Positions 16,972 through 26,726 are shown, counted from the first letter of the stretch. The stretch: 64,000 nucleotides of DNA from Prodigiosinella aquatilis (GCA_030388725.1 CP128857.1:124001-188000); one strand, 5' to 3'. Made by a program: numbers and translations. The notes: a model not told the origin generated them from the letters alone.

Positions 16972-18102
16972 TTATTGTTGCACGTGCTCAAACTCTCCGC
17001 TCTCAATCAGAAAATCGATCAGTGCGGTGAGCTTTTTCACATCATCGAGCGTGATGTTGTGGAAAAGGGCGATGCGTAACTGATTACGACCCAAGGCACG
17101 ATAGCCTTCAATACCATGCACCAGCCCCTGAGCATCGAGATAGCGGGTCAGTTTATCCACTGAGATGTGGTCTGCTACATCAATCGCGGCGACGGTGGTG
17201 GAGCGGTTAGCCGGCTCTGCGACGTAAGCGGATAAATAATCACGGCTTGCTGCCCACTGATACAAATGTTCCGCTTTTTCTGCGGCCTGACGTTGAACCG
17301 CCGTAAAACCGATGGCGTTCATACGCTTCAGCTGTTCGGCAAACAGAAACAGCGTCACTACCGCCGGTGTGTTGTAGGTCTGTTGCTGTTCACTGTTGCT
17401 GAGGGCATTACGCCAGTCGGCAAAGACCGGGATATAGCGTTGTGGATCGGCGGCGATCTCGGCGATCCGCGCTTTGGCTTTCGGCGAAAGAATGGCAACA
17501 AACAATCCGCCTTCGCTGGCAAACACTTTTTGTGGCGAGAAAAAGAACACGTCGACCTTCGACAGATCACAGGAGATTTGGCCAGCGCCGCTGGTGGCGT
17601 CCACGGCCAGCAGGCACTGTTCGTTTACGTGTGGTAGTGCGGTGTTCATCACGCCGGTAGAGGTTTCGTTCAGAGTGCAAGCCACCACATCAGCCCCATC
17701 AGTAGCAAACTGGCTATGGGCGTGACCGTAATCCACCCGAAGTGCTTGCGCTTGAATCCACGGAATGCGATGGGAAGCTTTGAACCATTTGTCAGAGAAC
17801 TCGCCGCAAACGTGGTGAATAATGCGTGATTTGACCAGCCCCAACCCGACCATATCGAACAGCACCGTCGCGCCACCGTTACCCAATACGACACTGTAAT
17901 CATCAGGCACCGACAGGTAATCCCGCAGACCTTGCTGGATTTCCCGGCATAGCGCCCGAACCGGCTCTTTACGATGGCTGGTGCCTAGCAGGTGCGGGCC
18001 TTTTTCTTTCAGCACGGTTAAATCATCAAGCTGAATCAGTGAGGGACCACAGCCGAAACGAGGGTCGGAAGGAATCAGTTCGGCTGGTATCGTTATCTCC
18101 AC
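16972..18102 (-). CDS. Class V aminotransferase, actinobacterial-type phosphoserine transaminase
   Basis: The 376-residue PLP enzyme of aminotransferase class V shows RFGCGPSLIQ near residue 15, SHRKEPV near 42, ATSGAGQ near 169 and the PLP-lysine segment FFFSPQKVFASEGG with Lys192. The overall pattern fits the phosphoserine transaminase type found in actinobacteria, not the enterobacterial SerC beside aroA. The start is GTG with AGGAG six bases upstream. It converges on the LacI gene. It could be a second phosphoserine transaminase or act on a related 2-oxo acid; a link to the PTS is not shown. Confidence 0.8.
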   Translation of the reverse strand: MEITIPAELIPSDPRFGCGPSLIQLDDLTVLKEKGPHLLGTSHRKEPVRALCREIQQGLRDYLSVPDDYSVVLGNGGATVLFDMVGLGLVKSRIIHHVCGEFSDKWFKASHRIPWIQAQALRVDYGHAHSQFATDGADVVACTLNETSTGVMNTALPHVNEQCLLAVDATSGAGQISCDLSKVDVFFFSPQKVFASEGGLFVAILSPKAKARIAEIAADPQRYIPVFADWRNALSNSEQQQTYNTPAVVTLFLFAEQLKRMNAIGFTAVQRQAAEKAEHLYQWAASRDYLSAYVAEPANRSTTVAAIDVADHISVDKLTRYLDAQGLVHGIEGYRALGRNQLRIALFHNITLDDVKKLTALIDFLIESGEFEHVQQ

Positions 18103-18439
18103 GCATTTCTCCTTTTGAAATCAGATTAATTGTCTTTCTTTCTGGCTGTCATTCACCCAGTCTGTCATGAAGATACGCAGGATAAGGGCAAAGGAACATT
18201 GATTTTTTCTCATTCAAGCGGCACGGTGATCGGTGGATCAACAGACTGGATTGGCGCGTATGGTAAAAGATTTTGCCATATCACGAGCGTGTCACTCTTG
18301 AGCATTTAACGGGCGATCATGGGGCACTCTGCAAAATCGCTTCCTGATGTTTGACGTCACCAGCCATGTCGATATTCTGGATATCATTGAAAACGTGTCT
18401 GAATCGGCAGGGTGGCACTTTAATCGGAGAGGGTAATTT
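18103..18439. other. Divergent promoter region, SerC-like gene and glk
   Basis: The 337-base gap holds the outward promoters of the SerC-like gene and glk. An AT-rich stretch with TTGATTTTTT lies at about 18199. No gene or clear operator was found. Confidence 0.4.
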
Positions 18440-19408
18440 ATGTATCAGTATGCGCTGGTGGGTGATGTCGGTGGAACTAATGCGCGTTTTGCCCTGTGTG
18501 AATTGGCTAACGGCAAAATTTCTCACAGTAAGCAATATGCGGTTCAGGATCACGATAGCCTGGAGGCGGTTATCCGGCTTTTTCTGGATGAGCATGGCGA
18601 TCTCATGGTTAAAAGCGGTTGTATCGCTATCGCCTGCCCGGTGGTCGGGGATTGGGTGGAAATGACTAACCACAACTGGGCTTTTTCCATTGCAGAAATG
18701 AAGCAACATCTGGATTTTGACTGTCTGGATGTCATCAATGATTTTACTGCCGTCAGCATGGCGATTCCGATGCTGGGCGAGGATGATGTATTGCAAATGG
18801 GCGGCGACGCGGCGCTGCCCGGTAAGCCGGTGGCGGTGTACGGTGCCGGGACGGGGTTGGGGGTGGCGCATCTGTTGCCGGTTAATGGGCAATGGATTAG
18901 CTTGCCCGGTGAAGGTGGGCATACGGATTTCGCACCCAATAGTGAGGAGGAGGATGCCATTCTGTGTATCCTGCGGCAAGATCTGGGGCATGTCTCGGCT
19001 GAGCGGGTGTTGTCCGGACCGGGTCTGGTGAACCTCTATCGCGCTATTGTCAAAATCGATGGCCGCACGCCGGAAGCGCTGACGCCAAAAATCATTGTTG
19101 AGCGGGCGTTGGAAAACAGCAGCGTGGATTGTCGTCGCGTGTTGTCACTATTCTGCGTCTTGCTGGGGCGGTTTGGCGGCAATCTGGCCTTAACGCTGGG
19201 TGCTTTTGGCGGAGTTTATATCGCCGGAGGTATTGTGCCGCGCTTTATGGACTTCTTTCAGAACTCCGGTTTCCGCGTGGCATTTGAAGATAAAGGGCGC
19301 TTTAAAGCGTATCTGGCGGCTATTCCGGTATTTATGATCACGCATCCGCAGCCGGGACTGTTGGGGGCCGGTGCCTATCTGCGACAAGTGATGGGTTATA
19401 CGCTGTAA
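18440..19408 (+). CDS. glk: Glucokinase
   Basis: Glk phosphorylates glucose to glucose-6-phosphate with ATP in the cytosol. The phosphate-binding segment GDVGGTNARFALCE is at residues 7-20, the GAGTGLGVAHL loop near 135, and LPGEGGHTDFAP near 155; the C-terminal half has the second ATP-contact region GAFGGVYIAGGIVPR. Its 322 residues fit the bacterial Glk family. GAGAGGG lies before the ATG. It converges on the MocR gene with no obvious terminator between. Confidence 0.96.
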   Translation: MYQYALVGDVGGTNARFALCELANGKISHSKQYAVQDHDSLEAVIRLFLDEHGDLMVKSGCIAIACPVVGDWVEMTNHNWAFSIAEMKQHLDFDCLDVINDFTAVSMAIPMLGEDDVLQMGGDAALPGKPVAVYGAGTGLGVAHLLPVNGQWISLPGEGGHTDFAPNSEEEDAILCILRQDLGHVSAERVLSGPGLVNLYRAIVKIDGRTPEALTPKIIVERALENSSVDCRRVLSLFCVLLGRFGGNLALTLGAFGGVYIAGGIVPRFMDFFQNSGFRVAFEDKGRFKAYLAAIPVFMITHPQPGLLGAGAYLRQVMGYTL

Positions 19409-19492
19409 AATGGCGATAACCTGCAACGGGCGTTCTTCCGCATCCTGTACGCACGGTTGATAACAAACGTGTGTGCAAGCGTTTCTCTTCTG

Positions 19493-20989
19493 TCATCGTC
19501 CGCGGGATGATGCCGTCTGGTGAAAGGCTTGTGCCAACCGGGCGATACCGGGTTCGATTTGTTTCATATCGATGGCGTGAAAGCCGAGCCGGAAATAGTT
19601 CCCCGGCATCGGTGAGCCAAGAAAATGCGCCTGTCCCGGTTCAATCAGTACACCGGCATGTGCGGCGCGCCAGGCCAACTGTTGAGTGTTGATACCTTCC
19701 GGGGCTCGAATCCAGAAAGCATTGGCATGTTCACTGCCTTCAATGCGGCGGCATTCCGGTAGACAGTGATTTAGCGCGTTATTCAGGCTGTCCCAACGGC
19801 GGGCGGAGTCTTCCTGGTAGCGATGTAGATAGGCTTCGTAATATCCCTGGGCCAGAAAGTGCGCCATCTGATGCTGGATGTTGGTGGGTGGATGGCGATA
19901 CATCAACCGTCGCAGTGCCCGCAGTTCATCAATCAATTCTGATGGCGCCACCAGATAACCGAGCCGCAGGCCGGGCGACAGCGATTTCGACAGACTACTG
20001 ACATAAATAACCCGATTATGCACATCGCTGGCCTTGAGTGCGGCGCGCGGATAGGGATCAAAGCTGGTTTCCGAGTCGTAATCATCCTCGATAATGATCT
20101 GATCGTAGCGGCTGGCATGTTCCAACAGCGCAGTACGGCGTTCGTTGCTCATGCGGATACCGGTGGGCGCCTGATGGCTGGGCGTCACGTAAAAATAGTC
20201 GCAGTTGCGGGACATCTCATGTAAGCAGAGTCCTTCGCTATCCAGCGTATGAGGAATAATCTGTGCGCCCTGTAAGGAAAAGGTGTTTATCGCTTCGCGA
20301 AATACCGGATTTTCTACCGCGACGCGGGTGTTACGGTTAAATAACAGTTGCGACAATAGACAGAGCGCGTTCTGCGAACCGAGTGTAATCAGAATTTCGT
20401 CACCACGGGCGATAATGCCGCGCTTAGGCAAAATGCGTTTGCGTATCTGTTCGACCAGCAGTGAAACGTCCTGATCGATATTGTCGTACAGCCAATGGTG
20501 ATCGCGGTGGGTGCCGGTAACCCGGCGAGTCGTGTCACGCCACTGTTCGATAGGAAACAGTTGAGTATTGGGCTGACCGTAGATAAAGGGATACGGATAC
20601 TCCATCCATCGCGCCGGTTTCATGATGGCCAGGAAGTTGCTGGGGCTGACATTCAGGCGTTTGCCCCATTCTGGTGCCTGCCGGGTGTCGTTGGTCGCCG
20701 CCTGACGTGCGTAGGCTTCGGCAGAATTTTCCGGTTGGTGGTAATCCGGATGCAGGTAATAACCGCTGCGGGGGCGGCTGATCAGATAGCCATCGTTGAG
20801 CAGGCTTTCATATACCAGCGCCACGGTATTGCGGGAAATCGTCAACTGACAGGACAACTTACGACACGACGGCAGTGCTTCATCGGCGGGGAATACGCCA
20901 GTCAGAATCGAGGCAATCAGCGTTTCACGCAACTGTTCTTGCAGACTTCGGTTGGCCACAAAATCAATATGCAGACAATGATCGATCAT
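19493..20989 (-). CDS. MocR/PdxR-family regulator (GntR HTH plus aminotransferase domain)
   Basis: The protein has 498 residues from the ATG at 20989, which follows AGGAG; the longer frame to 21115 lacks such a site. An N-terminal GntR winged helix (about residues 10-75, with LPSCRKLSCQLTISRNTVALV) is joined to a class I aminotransferase-like domain with a PLP lysine, Lys335, in YVSSLSKSLSPGLRLGY. Such regulators sense PLP or amino-compound adducts. The neighbouring dehydrogenase and omega-aminotransferase suggest it may control beta-alanine or amino-acid use; that link is inferred. Confidence 0.9.
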   Translation of the reverse strand: MIDHCLHIDFVANRSLQEQLRETLIASILTGVFPADEALPSCRKLSCQLTISRNTVALVYESLLNDGYLISRPRSGYYLHPDYHQPENSAEAYARQAATNDTRQAPEWGKRLNVSPSNFLAIMKPARWMEYPYPFIYGQPNTQLFPIEQWRDTTRRVTGTHRDHHWLYDNIDQDVSLLVEQIRKRILPKRGIIARGDEILITLGSQNALCLLSQLLFNRNTRVAVENPVFREAINTFSLQGAQIIPHTLDSEGLCLHEMSRNCDYFYVTPSHQAPTGIRMSNERRTALLEHASRYDQIIIEDDYDSETSFDPYPRAALKASDVHNRVIYVSSLSKSLSPGLRLGYLVAPSELIDELRALRRLMYRHPPTNIQHQMAHFLAQGYYEAYLHRYQEDSARRWDSLNNALNHCLPECRRIEGSEHANAFWIRAPEGINTQQLAWRAAHAGVLIEPGQAHFLGSPMPGNYFRLGFHAIDMKQIEPGIARLAQAFHQTASSRGR

Positions 20990-21177
20990 CTTCCGCTCCT
21001 GGTGCTGAATCATCTTCAGGAAAACAAGCAAAAGATGTACCGGAACGCATGCCGTTCTGGGTTTATATCCGCAGAAAGGCACATTATCCCTATGAAACCA
21101 GGGATAATGCTCCATGTGGATGTTATCGGGTTAAAAGGTTCTTCGTCTGCACGGGGAATAACACATCAATACGTGAG

Positions 21178-21942
21178 TTACACCGGATCGCGGTCAATGG
21201 CGAATGCTGACCACGCCTGACGTACCGGCATTACTTCAATGCGGTTGATGTTCATATGGTCGGGCAGTGTGGCGACATAAAAAATCTGTTCAGCGATATC
21301 GTCCGCCGTCAGTGGCGTGGTGCCGCGGTACAACCGATCCGATGCGGATTGATCGCCTTTGGTGCGTACCAGCGTGAACTCGGTTTCGGCAATGCCGGGG
21401 GCCAGGTCGGTAACGCGTACCCCCGTGCCTTGCAGATCGCAGCGCAGGTTATAGCTGAACTGTTTCACAAAGGCTTTGGACGCGCCATACACGTGGCTGC
21501 CAGGATAGGGCCATTGTCCGGCAATCGAGCCGATATTAATAATACTGGCCCCTTTGCCGGTTTTAATCAGTGTTGGCAGCAGCGCGTGAGTCACGTTGAC
21601 CAGCCCGGTGACGTTGGTATCGATCATGGTGTGCCAGTCTTCCAGCGCCACCGCCTGCGCGGATTGTGGCGACAGTGCCAGCCCGGCGTTGTTCACCAGT
21701 GTTTTCACCGCTTTGAAGGTTTCTGGCAGCCCAGCTACTAGCATCTGTACTGCGTGGGCATCGCGTACATCCAGTACGGCAATATGGGTCGGCACCTGTG
21801 TGGAAAGTTCATCGGCCAGTGCTTTGAGCCGCTCCTCACGCCGTCCGGTCAGGATCAATGACCAACCCTGTGCGGCAAAGTGATGCGCTGCGGCGCGACC
21901 AAACCCAGACGTCGCGCCGGTAATAAACACAATATTCTGCAT
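21178..21942 (-). CDS. SDR-family 3-hydroxy acid dehydrogenase (YdfG-like)
   Basis: The 254-residue short-chain dehydrogenase has the cofactor motif TGATSGFGRAAA (residues 8-19), LVNNAGLAL near 82-90, catalytic Ser139, Tyr152 and Lys156 (YGASK). The arginine-containing TGRREERL suggests NADP. It closely resembles E. coli YdfG, which oxidises serine-type 3-hydroxy acids and reduces malonate semialdehyde to 3-hydroxypropionate. Its divergent neighbour is an omega-aminotransferase that could make malonate semialdehyde from beta-alanine, so it fits the last step of the pyrimidine pathway in this locus. Confidence 0.88.
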   Translation of the reverse strand: MQNIVFITGATSGFGRAAAHHFAAQGWSLILTGRREERLKALADELSTQVPTHIAVLDVRDAHAVQMLVAGLPETFKAVKTLVNNAGLALSPQSAQAVALEDWHTMIDTNVTGLVNVTHALLPTLIKTGKGASIINIGSIAGQWPYPGSHVYGASKAFVKQFSYNLRCDLQGTGVRVTDLAPGIAETEFTLVRTKGDQSASDRLYRGTTPLTADDIAEQIFYVATLPDHMNINRIEVMPVRQAWSAFAIDRDPV

Positions 21943-22273
21943 AAAAAGACTTCCTCATCGTGTGCGGTTAACTGGCTGTCGTTATTTTCCGTGTCGTAAT
22001 TTCATCCCTTGGTGCTGTACAGACATTCCCGGTTGTGAGACGTCATACCGATTTTGTCTCTGTCCGGTTATCGGTAGTGGCTGTTTTCATGGCGAAATTC
22101 ACTTTACGGACCGGTTTACCGTTCGCACAGGGCCAGTTGGCGGAAATTGTTGTGACACCTATCTGGCCCAATGATCTCCACTAACTGGCTCTATCGCTCC
22201 TGCCGTGTTTATTCTTAGTCTGCAAGACAACCACTGCATTTATGGGTGTCGGGATAACGAGGAGGACGAGAAG
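21943..22273. other. Divergent promoter region, YdfG-like gene and aminotransferase
   Basis: The 331-base gap contains GGACCGGTTTACCG near 22109 and several CGGT-rich stretches that could serve the MocR protein, but no firm operator. I did not find a copy of the TAACC-N4-GGTCA operator or a convincing sigma-54 element here. Confidence 0.35.
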
Positions 22274-23596
22274 ATGGCGTTGAAACAGGTACGATCCAAC
22301 GATGAAGTACGTCAACTGGATAGACAGTATGTATTCCACTCCTGGTCAGCGCAGGGCGCGTTGAATCCGCTGGTGATCGCCGGTGGGGAAGGATGCCGAG
22401 TGTGGGATTATGAAGGCCGTTCTTATCTGGATTTCAGCAGTCAATTGGTGAATGTGAATATCGGTTTCCAACATCCGAAAGTGGTGGCGGCGATTAAAGC
22501 GCAGGCGGATATTCTGACTACTATTTCTCCGGCGACCGCCAATCTGGCACGTGGTGAAGCGGCGCAGCGCATTGTGTCGCACGCGCCGGAAAACTTCAGC
22601 AAGGTGTTTTTCACTAACGCCGGGGCTGATGCCAATGAGAATGCTATCCGCATGGCCCGGTTGTTTACCGGTAAAGAAAAAATTCTCTCTGGTTACCGTT
22701 CCTATCACGGCAACACCGGCAGCGCGATTGGTGCCACTGGCGACTGGCGTCGTTTGCCAAACGACTACTCCCGCGGCCATGTCCATTTCTTTACCCCTTA
22801 TTTGTATCGCAGTGAATTTCAGGCCACCACGGAGCAGCAGGAGTGTGCGGCGGCGCTACATTATTTACGGCGAATTATCGAGTGTGAAGGACCAAACACC
22901 ATTGCCGCCATTCTGCTGGAAACCATTCCGGGGACCGCAGGAATTCTGGTGCCGCCTGCCGGTTATCTGCAAGGGGTGGAGGCGCTGGCACGGGAATTCA
23001 ACATCATGCTGATTATGGATGAGGTGATGGCGGGTTTTGGCCGCACCGGTCGCTGGTTCACTTTCCAGCATGACGGCGTGGTGCCGGATTTGATTACTTT
23101 TGCCAAAGGGGTGAACTCCGGTTATGTCCCGGCGGGTGGGGTGATTATTTCTGAACGCATTGCCCACTTTTTTGATGATCAGTTGTTCCCCGGCGGACTG
23201 ACCTACTCTGGTCATCCACTGGCAATGGCGGCAATTGTGGCCACTATTGACGCGATGGAAGGGGAACATGTGGTGGAAAATGCCGCACTGGTGGGCGACG
23301 GCGTGCTGGCGGAGGGATTGCAGAAGCTGGCTGATAAATACGCCATCATCGGCGATGTACGGGGAAAAGGCGTCTTCCATGCGCTGGAACTGGTTTCTGA
23401 TCCTGTCAGCAAAACACCACTGTCAGCGGCGTTGATGGCGGAGCTGAAAAAAGGCCTGCTGGATCGTGGTTTGCTCGGCTTCGTGGCGGAAAACCGCTTG
23501 CATGTCGTCCCGCCCTGTACTGTCACCATCGCTGAAATTCAACAGGGTCTGGGGATCATTGATGCGGCGTTGGCGGACCTGATGATCGATAAGTAG
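22274..23596 (+). CDS. Class III omega-aminotransferase, probable beta-alanine transaminase
   Basis: The 440-residue PLP enzyme of the class III family has the cofactor aspartate Asp249 in LIMDEVMAGFGRTG and PLP-lysine Lys278 in ITFAKGVNSGY. ATG 22274 follows a strong GGAGG site; the longer frame from 22205 lacks one. Relatives transaminate omega-amino acids such as beta-alanine, taurine or GABA. Its position beside a YdfG-like malonate-semialdehyde reductase and the pyrimidine ABC operon supports beta-alanine as the substrate. The class is certain; the substrate is inferred from context. Confidence 0.9.
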   Translation: MALKQVRSNDEVRQLDRQYVFHSWSAQGALNPLVIAGGEGCRVWDYEGRSYLDFSSQLVNVNIGFQHPKVVAAIKAQADILTTISPATANLARGEAAQRIVSHAPENFSKVFFTNAGADANENAIRMARLFTGKEKILSGYRSYHGNTGSAIGATGDWRRLPNDYSRGHVHFFTPYLYRSEFQATTEQQECAAALHYLRRIIECEGPNTIAAILLETIPGTAGILVPPAGYLQGVEALAREFNIMLIMDEVMAGFGRTGRWFTFQHDGVVPDLITFAKGVNSGYVPAGGVIISERIAHFFDDQLFPGGLTYSGHPLAMAAIVATIDAMEGEHVVENAALVGDGVLAEGLQKLADKYAIIGDVRGKGVFHALELVSDPVSKTPLSAALMAELKKGLLDRGLLGFVAENRLHVVPPCTVTIAEIQQGLGIIDAALADLMIDK

Positions 23597-23642
23597 TCTG
23601 CGTTGTTCTGCGGGAGTGATACGGCAGAAGCCCCGTGGTCAT

Positions 23643-23683
23643 CCCCGCGGCAGGCGGGGAACGACAGCTGTTGGACGCTGTCG
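23643..23683 (+). repeat. Two adjacent hairpins after the aminotransferase gene
   Basis: CCCCGC/GCGGGG with a 5-base loop is followed two bases later by CGACAGC/GCTGTCG with an 8-base loop. They begin about 46 bases after the stop. No T run follows, so they may end or stabilise the transcript or be a small palindromic repeat. Confidence 0.5.
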
Positions 23684-23836
23684 GATCCATGGAGCCCATT
23701 CGTACGGGAATAGCTCTCATCCTCTTGCCCCATGTAAAAGCAAACTTGTCGTTAATTGCACCAATTTAGCCATAAAAAAGAATTATATGGTGGCTAACGT
23801 CCGTTATTTTTATGGATTTGGGTGAAAAATGAACGT

Positions 23837-23852
23837 TGGCACAAAAATGGCA
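23837..23852 (+). promoter_or_regulatory. Sigma-54-type promoter of the pyrimidine ABC operon
   Basis: TGGCACAAAAATGGCA has the invariant GG and GC doublets exactly ten bases apart and a consensus TGGCAC -24 half; the -12 half is TGGCA instead of TTGCA. It lies 61 bases before the first ABC gene and has the same distance to the downstream operator as the matching element before preT. Confidence 0.55.
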
Positions 23853-23871
23853 TAAGTGATAGCAAGAAACC

Positions 23872-23886
23872 TAACCATTCGGTCAA
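23872..23886. promoter_or_regulatory. RutR-like operator upstream of the ABC operon
   Basis: TAACCATTCGGTCAA has half-sites TAACC and GGTCA with a four-base spacer, close to the E. coli RutR consensus (TTGACC-N4-GGTCAA). A nearly identical sequence lies before preT. The RutR-like TetR protein at the end of this operon is the likely binder. Confidence 0.65.
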
Positions 23887-23912
23887 AAAATGACATGAAG
23901 GGGATAACCGTA

Positions 23913-24752
23913 ATGAGTCAGTTAATGTATGCCGATGCACCCTCTATTGTGACGCTTAAACCTGCAACTGCGGCTGCCAGACCCGCGATCGTGGTGCGCG
24001 ATGCCAATGTGATTTACCCGTCGACGGACCAACCGGTACATGCGTTAAAAGATATCAACCTGACCGTTCGGCAGGGAGAGTTCGTCTCTTTCATCGGCCC
24101 TTCCGGTTGCGGTAAAACCACGCTGCTGCGTACCGTCGCCGATCTGGAACCGATAACCTCTGGCGACCTGTTGGTCAACGATATGACGCCGTCTGAAGCG
24201 CGTCAGGCCGGTGCTTATGGGTATGTCTTTCAATCACCGGTGTTGCTGCCGTGGCGCACGATACTGGCCAATGTGATGCTGCCGTTGCAGATTCAGGGAC
24301 GCCCGCCGGGCCTGTGTGACGCCATTGCTCGTGAACAACTGGCGCGTGTCGGGCTGACTGGTTTTGAGAAGAAATATCCATGGCAACTCTCGGGTGGGAT
24401 GCAACAGCGGGTCTCTATTGCCCGTGCTCTGGGGTTTGAACCGAAAATCCTGATGATGGATGAGCCATTTGGCGCGCTGGATGAACTGACGCGGGATAAC
24501 CTCAACCAGCAGTTGCAACAACTGTGGTACACCGAACAGCGCACTATTGTGTTTGTCACCCACTCGATTGCGGAAGCGGTCTACCTCTCCACCAAAATTG
24601 TCATCATGACCCCGCGCCCTGGTCGGGTTGTCAAAATTATTGATTCGCCGCTGCCACATGAGCGGGATCTGTCGCTGCGCGATACGCCGGAGTTTATCCG
24701 GCTGGCGCAAGAGGTGAGGGCGGCACTGGTCGAGGGGCATCATGAACACTAA
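23913..24752 (+). CDS. ABC importer ATPase (pyrimidine-type cluster)
   Basis: The nucleotide-binding subunit of 279 residues has Walker A GPSGCGKTT, signature LSGGMQQRVSIARAL, Walker B ILMMDEPFGALDE and the H-loop VFVTHSIAEAV. It resembles the SsuB/TauB/ThiZ group that serves NMT1/THI5-type binding proteins. ATG 23913 with GAAGGGG upstream is preferred over 23895. It is the first gene of a five-gene unit (ATPase, two permeases, binding protein, TetR regulator) and lies behind a sigma-54-like promoter and RutR-like operator. A pyrimidine substrate is inferred from that regulation and from preTA-hydA nearby. Confidence 0.9.
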   Translation: MSQLMYADAPSIVTLKPATAAARPAIVVRDANVIYPSTDQPVHALKDINLTVRQGEFVSFIGPSGCGKTTLLRTVADLEPITSGDLLVNDMTPSEARQAGAYGYVFQSPVLLPWRTILANVMLPLQIQGRPPGLCDAIAREQLARVGLTGFEKKYPWQLSGGMQQRVSIARALGFEPKILMMDEPFGALDELTRDNLNQQLQQLWYTEQRTIVFVTHSIAEAVYLSTKIVIMTPRPGRVVKIIDSPLPHERDLSLRDTPEFIRLAQEVRAALVEGHHEH

Positions 24753-25638
24753 TACGTCTCTGCGCATGCAAGTATTTCGTTATCACGCGTTGCCCATCGG
24801 CGTGGTGGTGGTGGCGGTATTGTTGTGCTGGTATCTGCTGGCGATAGGGTTGAATGCCTCCGGTGCCATTGAACGCACGCTGGCACCGAAAGGTGCCTGG
24901 AGTTGGCGTGATCTGGTGATGGCCACGTTTTCCATGCCGCGGCCGGTACTGCCTACACCGGACCAGATTATCAGCGATATCTGGAACAGTACGACCCAGT
25001 GGCCGGTCACGTCACCACGCAATTTACTGTTACACACCTGGGTGACCGCCAGCGCGGCACTGACCGGTTTTGTCATGGGCGTACTGCTTGGCCTGGGGCT
25101 GGCCATCTGCATTGTGCATTCCCGCACGCTGGATAAAGCGTTGATGCCGTGGATTGTGGCGTCACAAACAGTACCGGTGCTGGCTATCGCTCCGATCGTA
25201 TTGATTCTTCTCGGCAGTATGGGCATTACCGGGTTATTGCCGAAAGCCACCATTGCCATGTACCTGTGTTTTTTCCCGGTCACCATTGCCACCGTACAGG
25301 GATTGCGTGCGCCACAAAAGATGGAAATGGAGCTGGTACACACTTATGCAGCCAGCCGTATCGATACTTTCTGGCTGGTGCGGCTGCCTTCTTCGCTGCC
25401 GTACCTGTTTCCGGCGTTCCGGGTGGCGATTGCCAGTGGGCTGGTGGGCACGATGGTGGCGGAACTGCCAACCGGGGCGCAGGCCGGGTTGGGCGCTCGT
25501 TTGCTGACCGGTTCTTACTATGGTAACACCGTGCAGATTTGGTCAGCACTGGTGATGGCGTCGTTGCTGGGGCTGGGGCTGACCGCCTTGGTCAGTCTGA
25601 CCGAGCGACTGGTGATGCGGCGACGTAAGGAGGCGTGA
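24742..25638 (+). CDS. ABC importer permease 1
   Basis: The 298-residue inner-membrane permease of the BPD_transp_1 type has about six hydrophobic segments. The ATPase-coupling loop is around YAASRIDTFWLVRLPSSLPYLF near residues 202-223. A periplasmic stretch lies between the first two membrane segments. It overlaps the ATPase gene by 11 bases and ends in a TGATG overlap with the second permease, so the subunits are translationally coupled. Confidence 0.9.
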   Translation: MNTNTSLRMQVFRYHALPIGVVVVAVLLCWYLLAIGLNASGAIERTLAPKGAWSWRDLVMATFSMPRPVLPTPDQIISDIWNSTTQWPVTSPRNLLLHTWVTASAALTGFVMGVLLGLGLAICIVHSRTLDKALMPWIVASQTVPVLAIAPIVLILLGSMGITGLLPKATIAMYLCFFPVTIATVQGLRAPQKMEMELVHTYAASRIDTFWLVRLPSSLPYLFPAFRVAIASGLVGTMVAELPTGAQAGLGARLLTGSYYGNTVQIWSALVMASLLGLGLTALVSLTERLVMRRRKEA

Positions 25639-26726
25639 TGAAAGCAAAACAGATTTCCGGCACCTTCATGCTGGTCAGCGCATTGTTGATGATTCTGCTG
25701 GCGTTTAGCCAATGGGGATCAGCGCCGGGTCCAGCCTCATTGACGTTGTTGGCGATAATGTCGTTGCTGTTGGCGGCCTGCCTGGTGGCGCTGTCTGACT
25801 CTGCGAGGCTATGGCGGCTGGTGGTGTTGATGGTGCTGGTACTGAGTAGTGCCGGATTATTGATGTTTGTCGATAGTACCGGGGCGACGTACTGGGTAGT
25901 CCTGGCCGCGCAGGTACTGCTGGCGATGGTCAGTGTACAGCGCCTGGCGACAGTTAATCTCCGATTGCCCGCCAGTGTAGTGGCAACCCTGTTCGGTTTG
26001 TGGGTGGTCTATTTCTGGCAATTGCTGGTGACGGTGTTTGCTGTGCCGCAGGTACTGTTGCCGACGCCGTTCAATATCATACAAGCGTTGTATGACAGTG
26101 CGGCGTTGCTGGCTGGCGATGTGGTGCAGACGGTGCTGAAAGCGGTACTGGTGGGCTATCTGTTGGGCAGTGGACTGGGGATTGTCGTTGGTCTGTTGAT
26201 CGATAGATTGCCATTCCTGCAACGGGGTTTGCTGCCATTGGCCAATCTCACCAGTACGGTTCCGTTGGTGGGCGTGGCGCCGATTGCGGTGATGTGGTTC
26301 GGTTTTGACTGGCCGTCCAAAGCGGCGGTGATTGTGCTGGTGACGTTCTTCCCGGCGTTGGTTAGTACGCTGGCGGGGTTGCAGGCCAGCGGCAAGCTGG
26401 AACGGGAGCTAATGTACTGCTATGCCGCCAGTCCGCGCCGAACACTGTTAATGCTGCGCCTGCCCGCAGCCATGCCGTTTATTTTTAGCGCATTAAAGGT
26501 TAACGCCACACTGGCACTGATCAGCGCGATTGTGGCGGAATTTTTTGGTTCTCCCACCGCCGGGCTGGGGTTCCGTATTTCTACTGAAGCCGCACGTATG
26601 CATATGTCGGTGGTATGGGCGGCGATTGTCGTGGCGTCGGTAGTGGGTTCTCTGGTGTATGCCTTATTGGTTCGTCTGGAAAAGAGAATGAATTTCTGGC
26701 ATCCCTCGGTACGAGGCGTGTCATAA
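25638..26726 (+). CDS. ABC importer permease 2
   Basis: The 362-residue permease has a longer N-terminal part of about four extra hydrophobic segments before the transporter domain, which contains VPLVGVAPIAVMWFGFDWPSK and the coupling loop CYAASPRRTLLMLRLPAAMP. ATG 25638 overlaps the previous stop (TGATG). Two different permeases imply a heterodimeric channel. Confidence 0.9.
   Translation: MKAKQISGTFMLVSALLMILLAFSQWGSAPGPASLTLLAIMSLLLAACLVALSDSARLWRLVVLMVLVLSSAGLLMFVDSTGATYWVVLAAQVLLAMVSVQRLATVNLRLPASVVATLFGLWVVYFWQLLVTVFAVPQVLLPTPFNIIQALYDSAALLAGDVVQTVLKAVLVGYLLGSGLGIVVGLLIDRLPFLQRGLLPLANLTSTVPLVGVAPIAVMWFGFDWPSKAAVIVLVTFFPALVSTLAGLQASGKLERELMYCYAASPRRTLLMLRLPAAMPFIFSALKVNATLALISAIVAEFFGSPTAGLGFRISTEAARMHMSVVWAAIVVASVVGSLVYALLVRLEKRMNFWHPSVRGVS

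Noticed and set aside
19493..21115. Longer MocR start at 21115
   Set aside because: The ATG at 20989 has AGGAG at good spacing and gives the normal family start; the upstream 42 residues do not look like the family.
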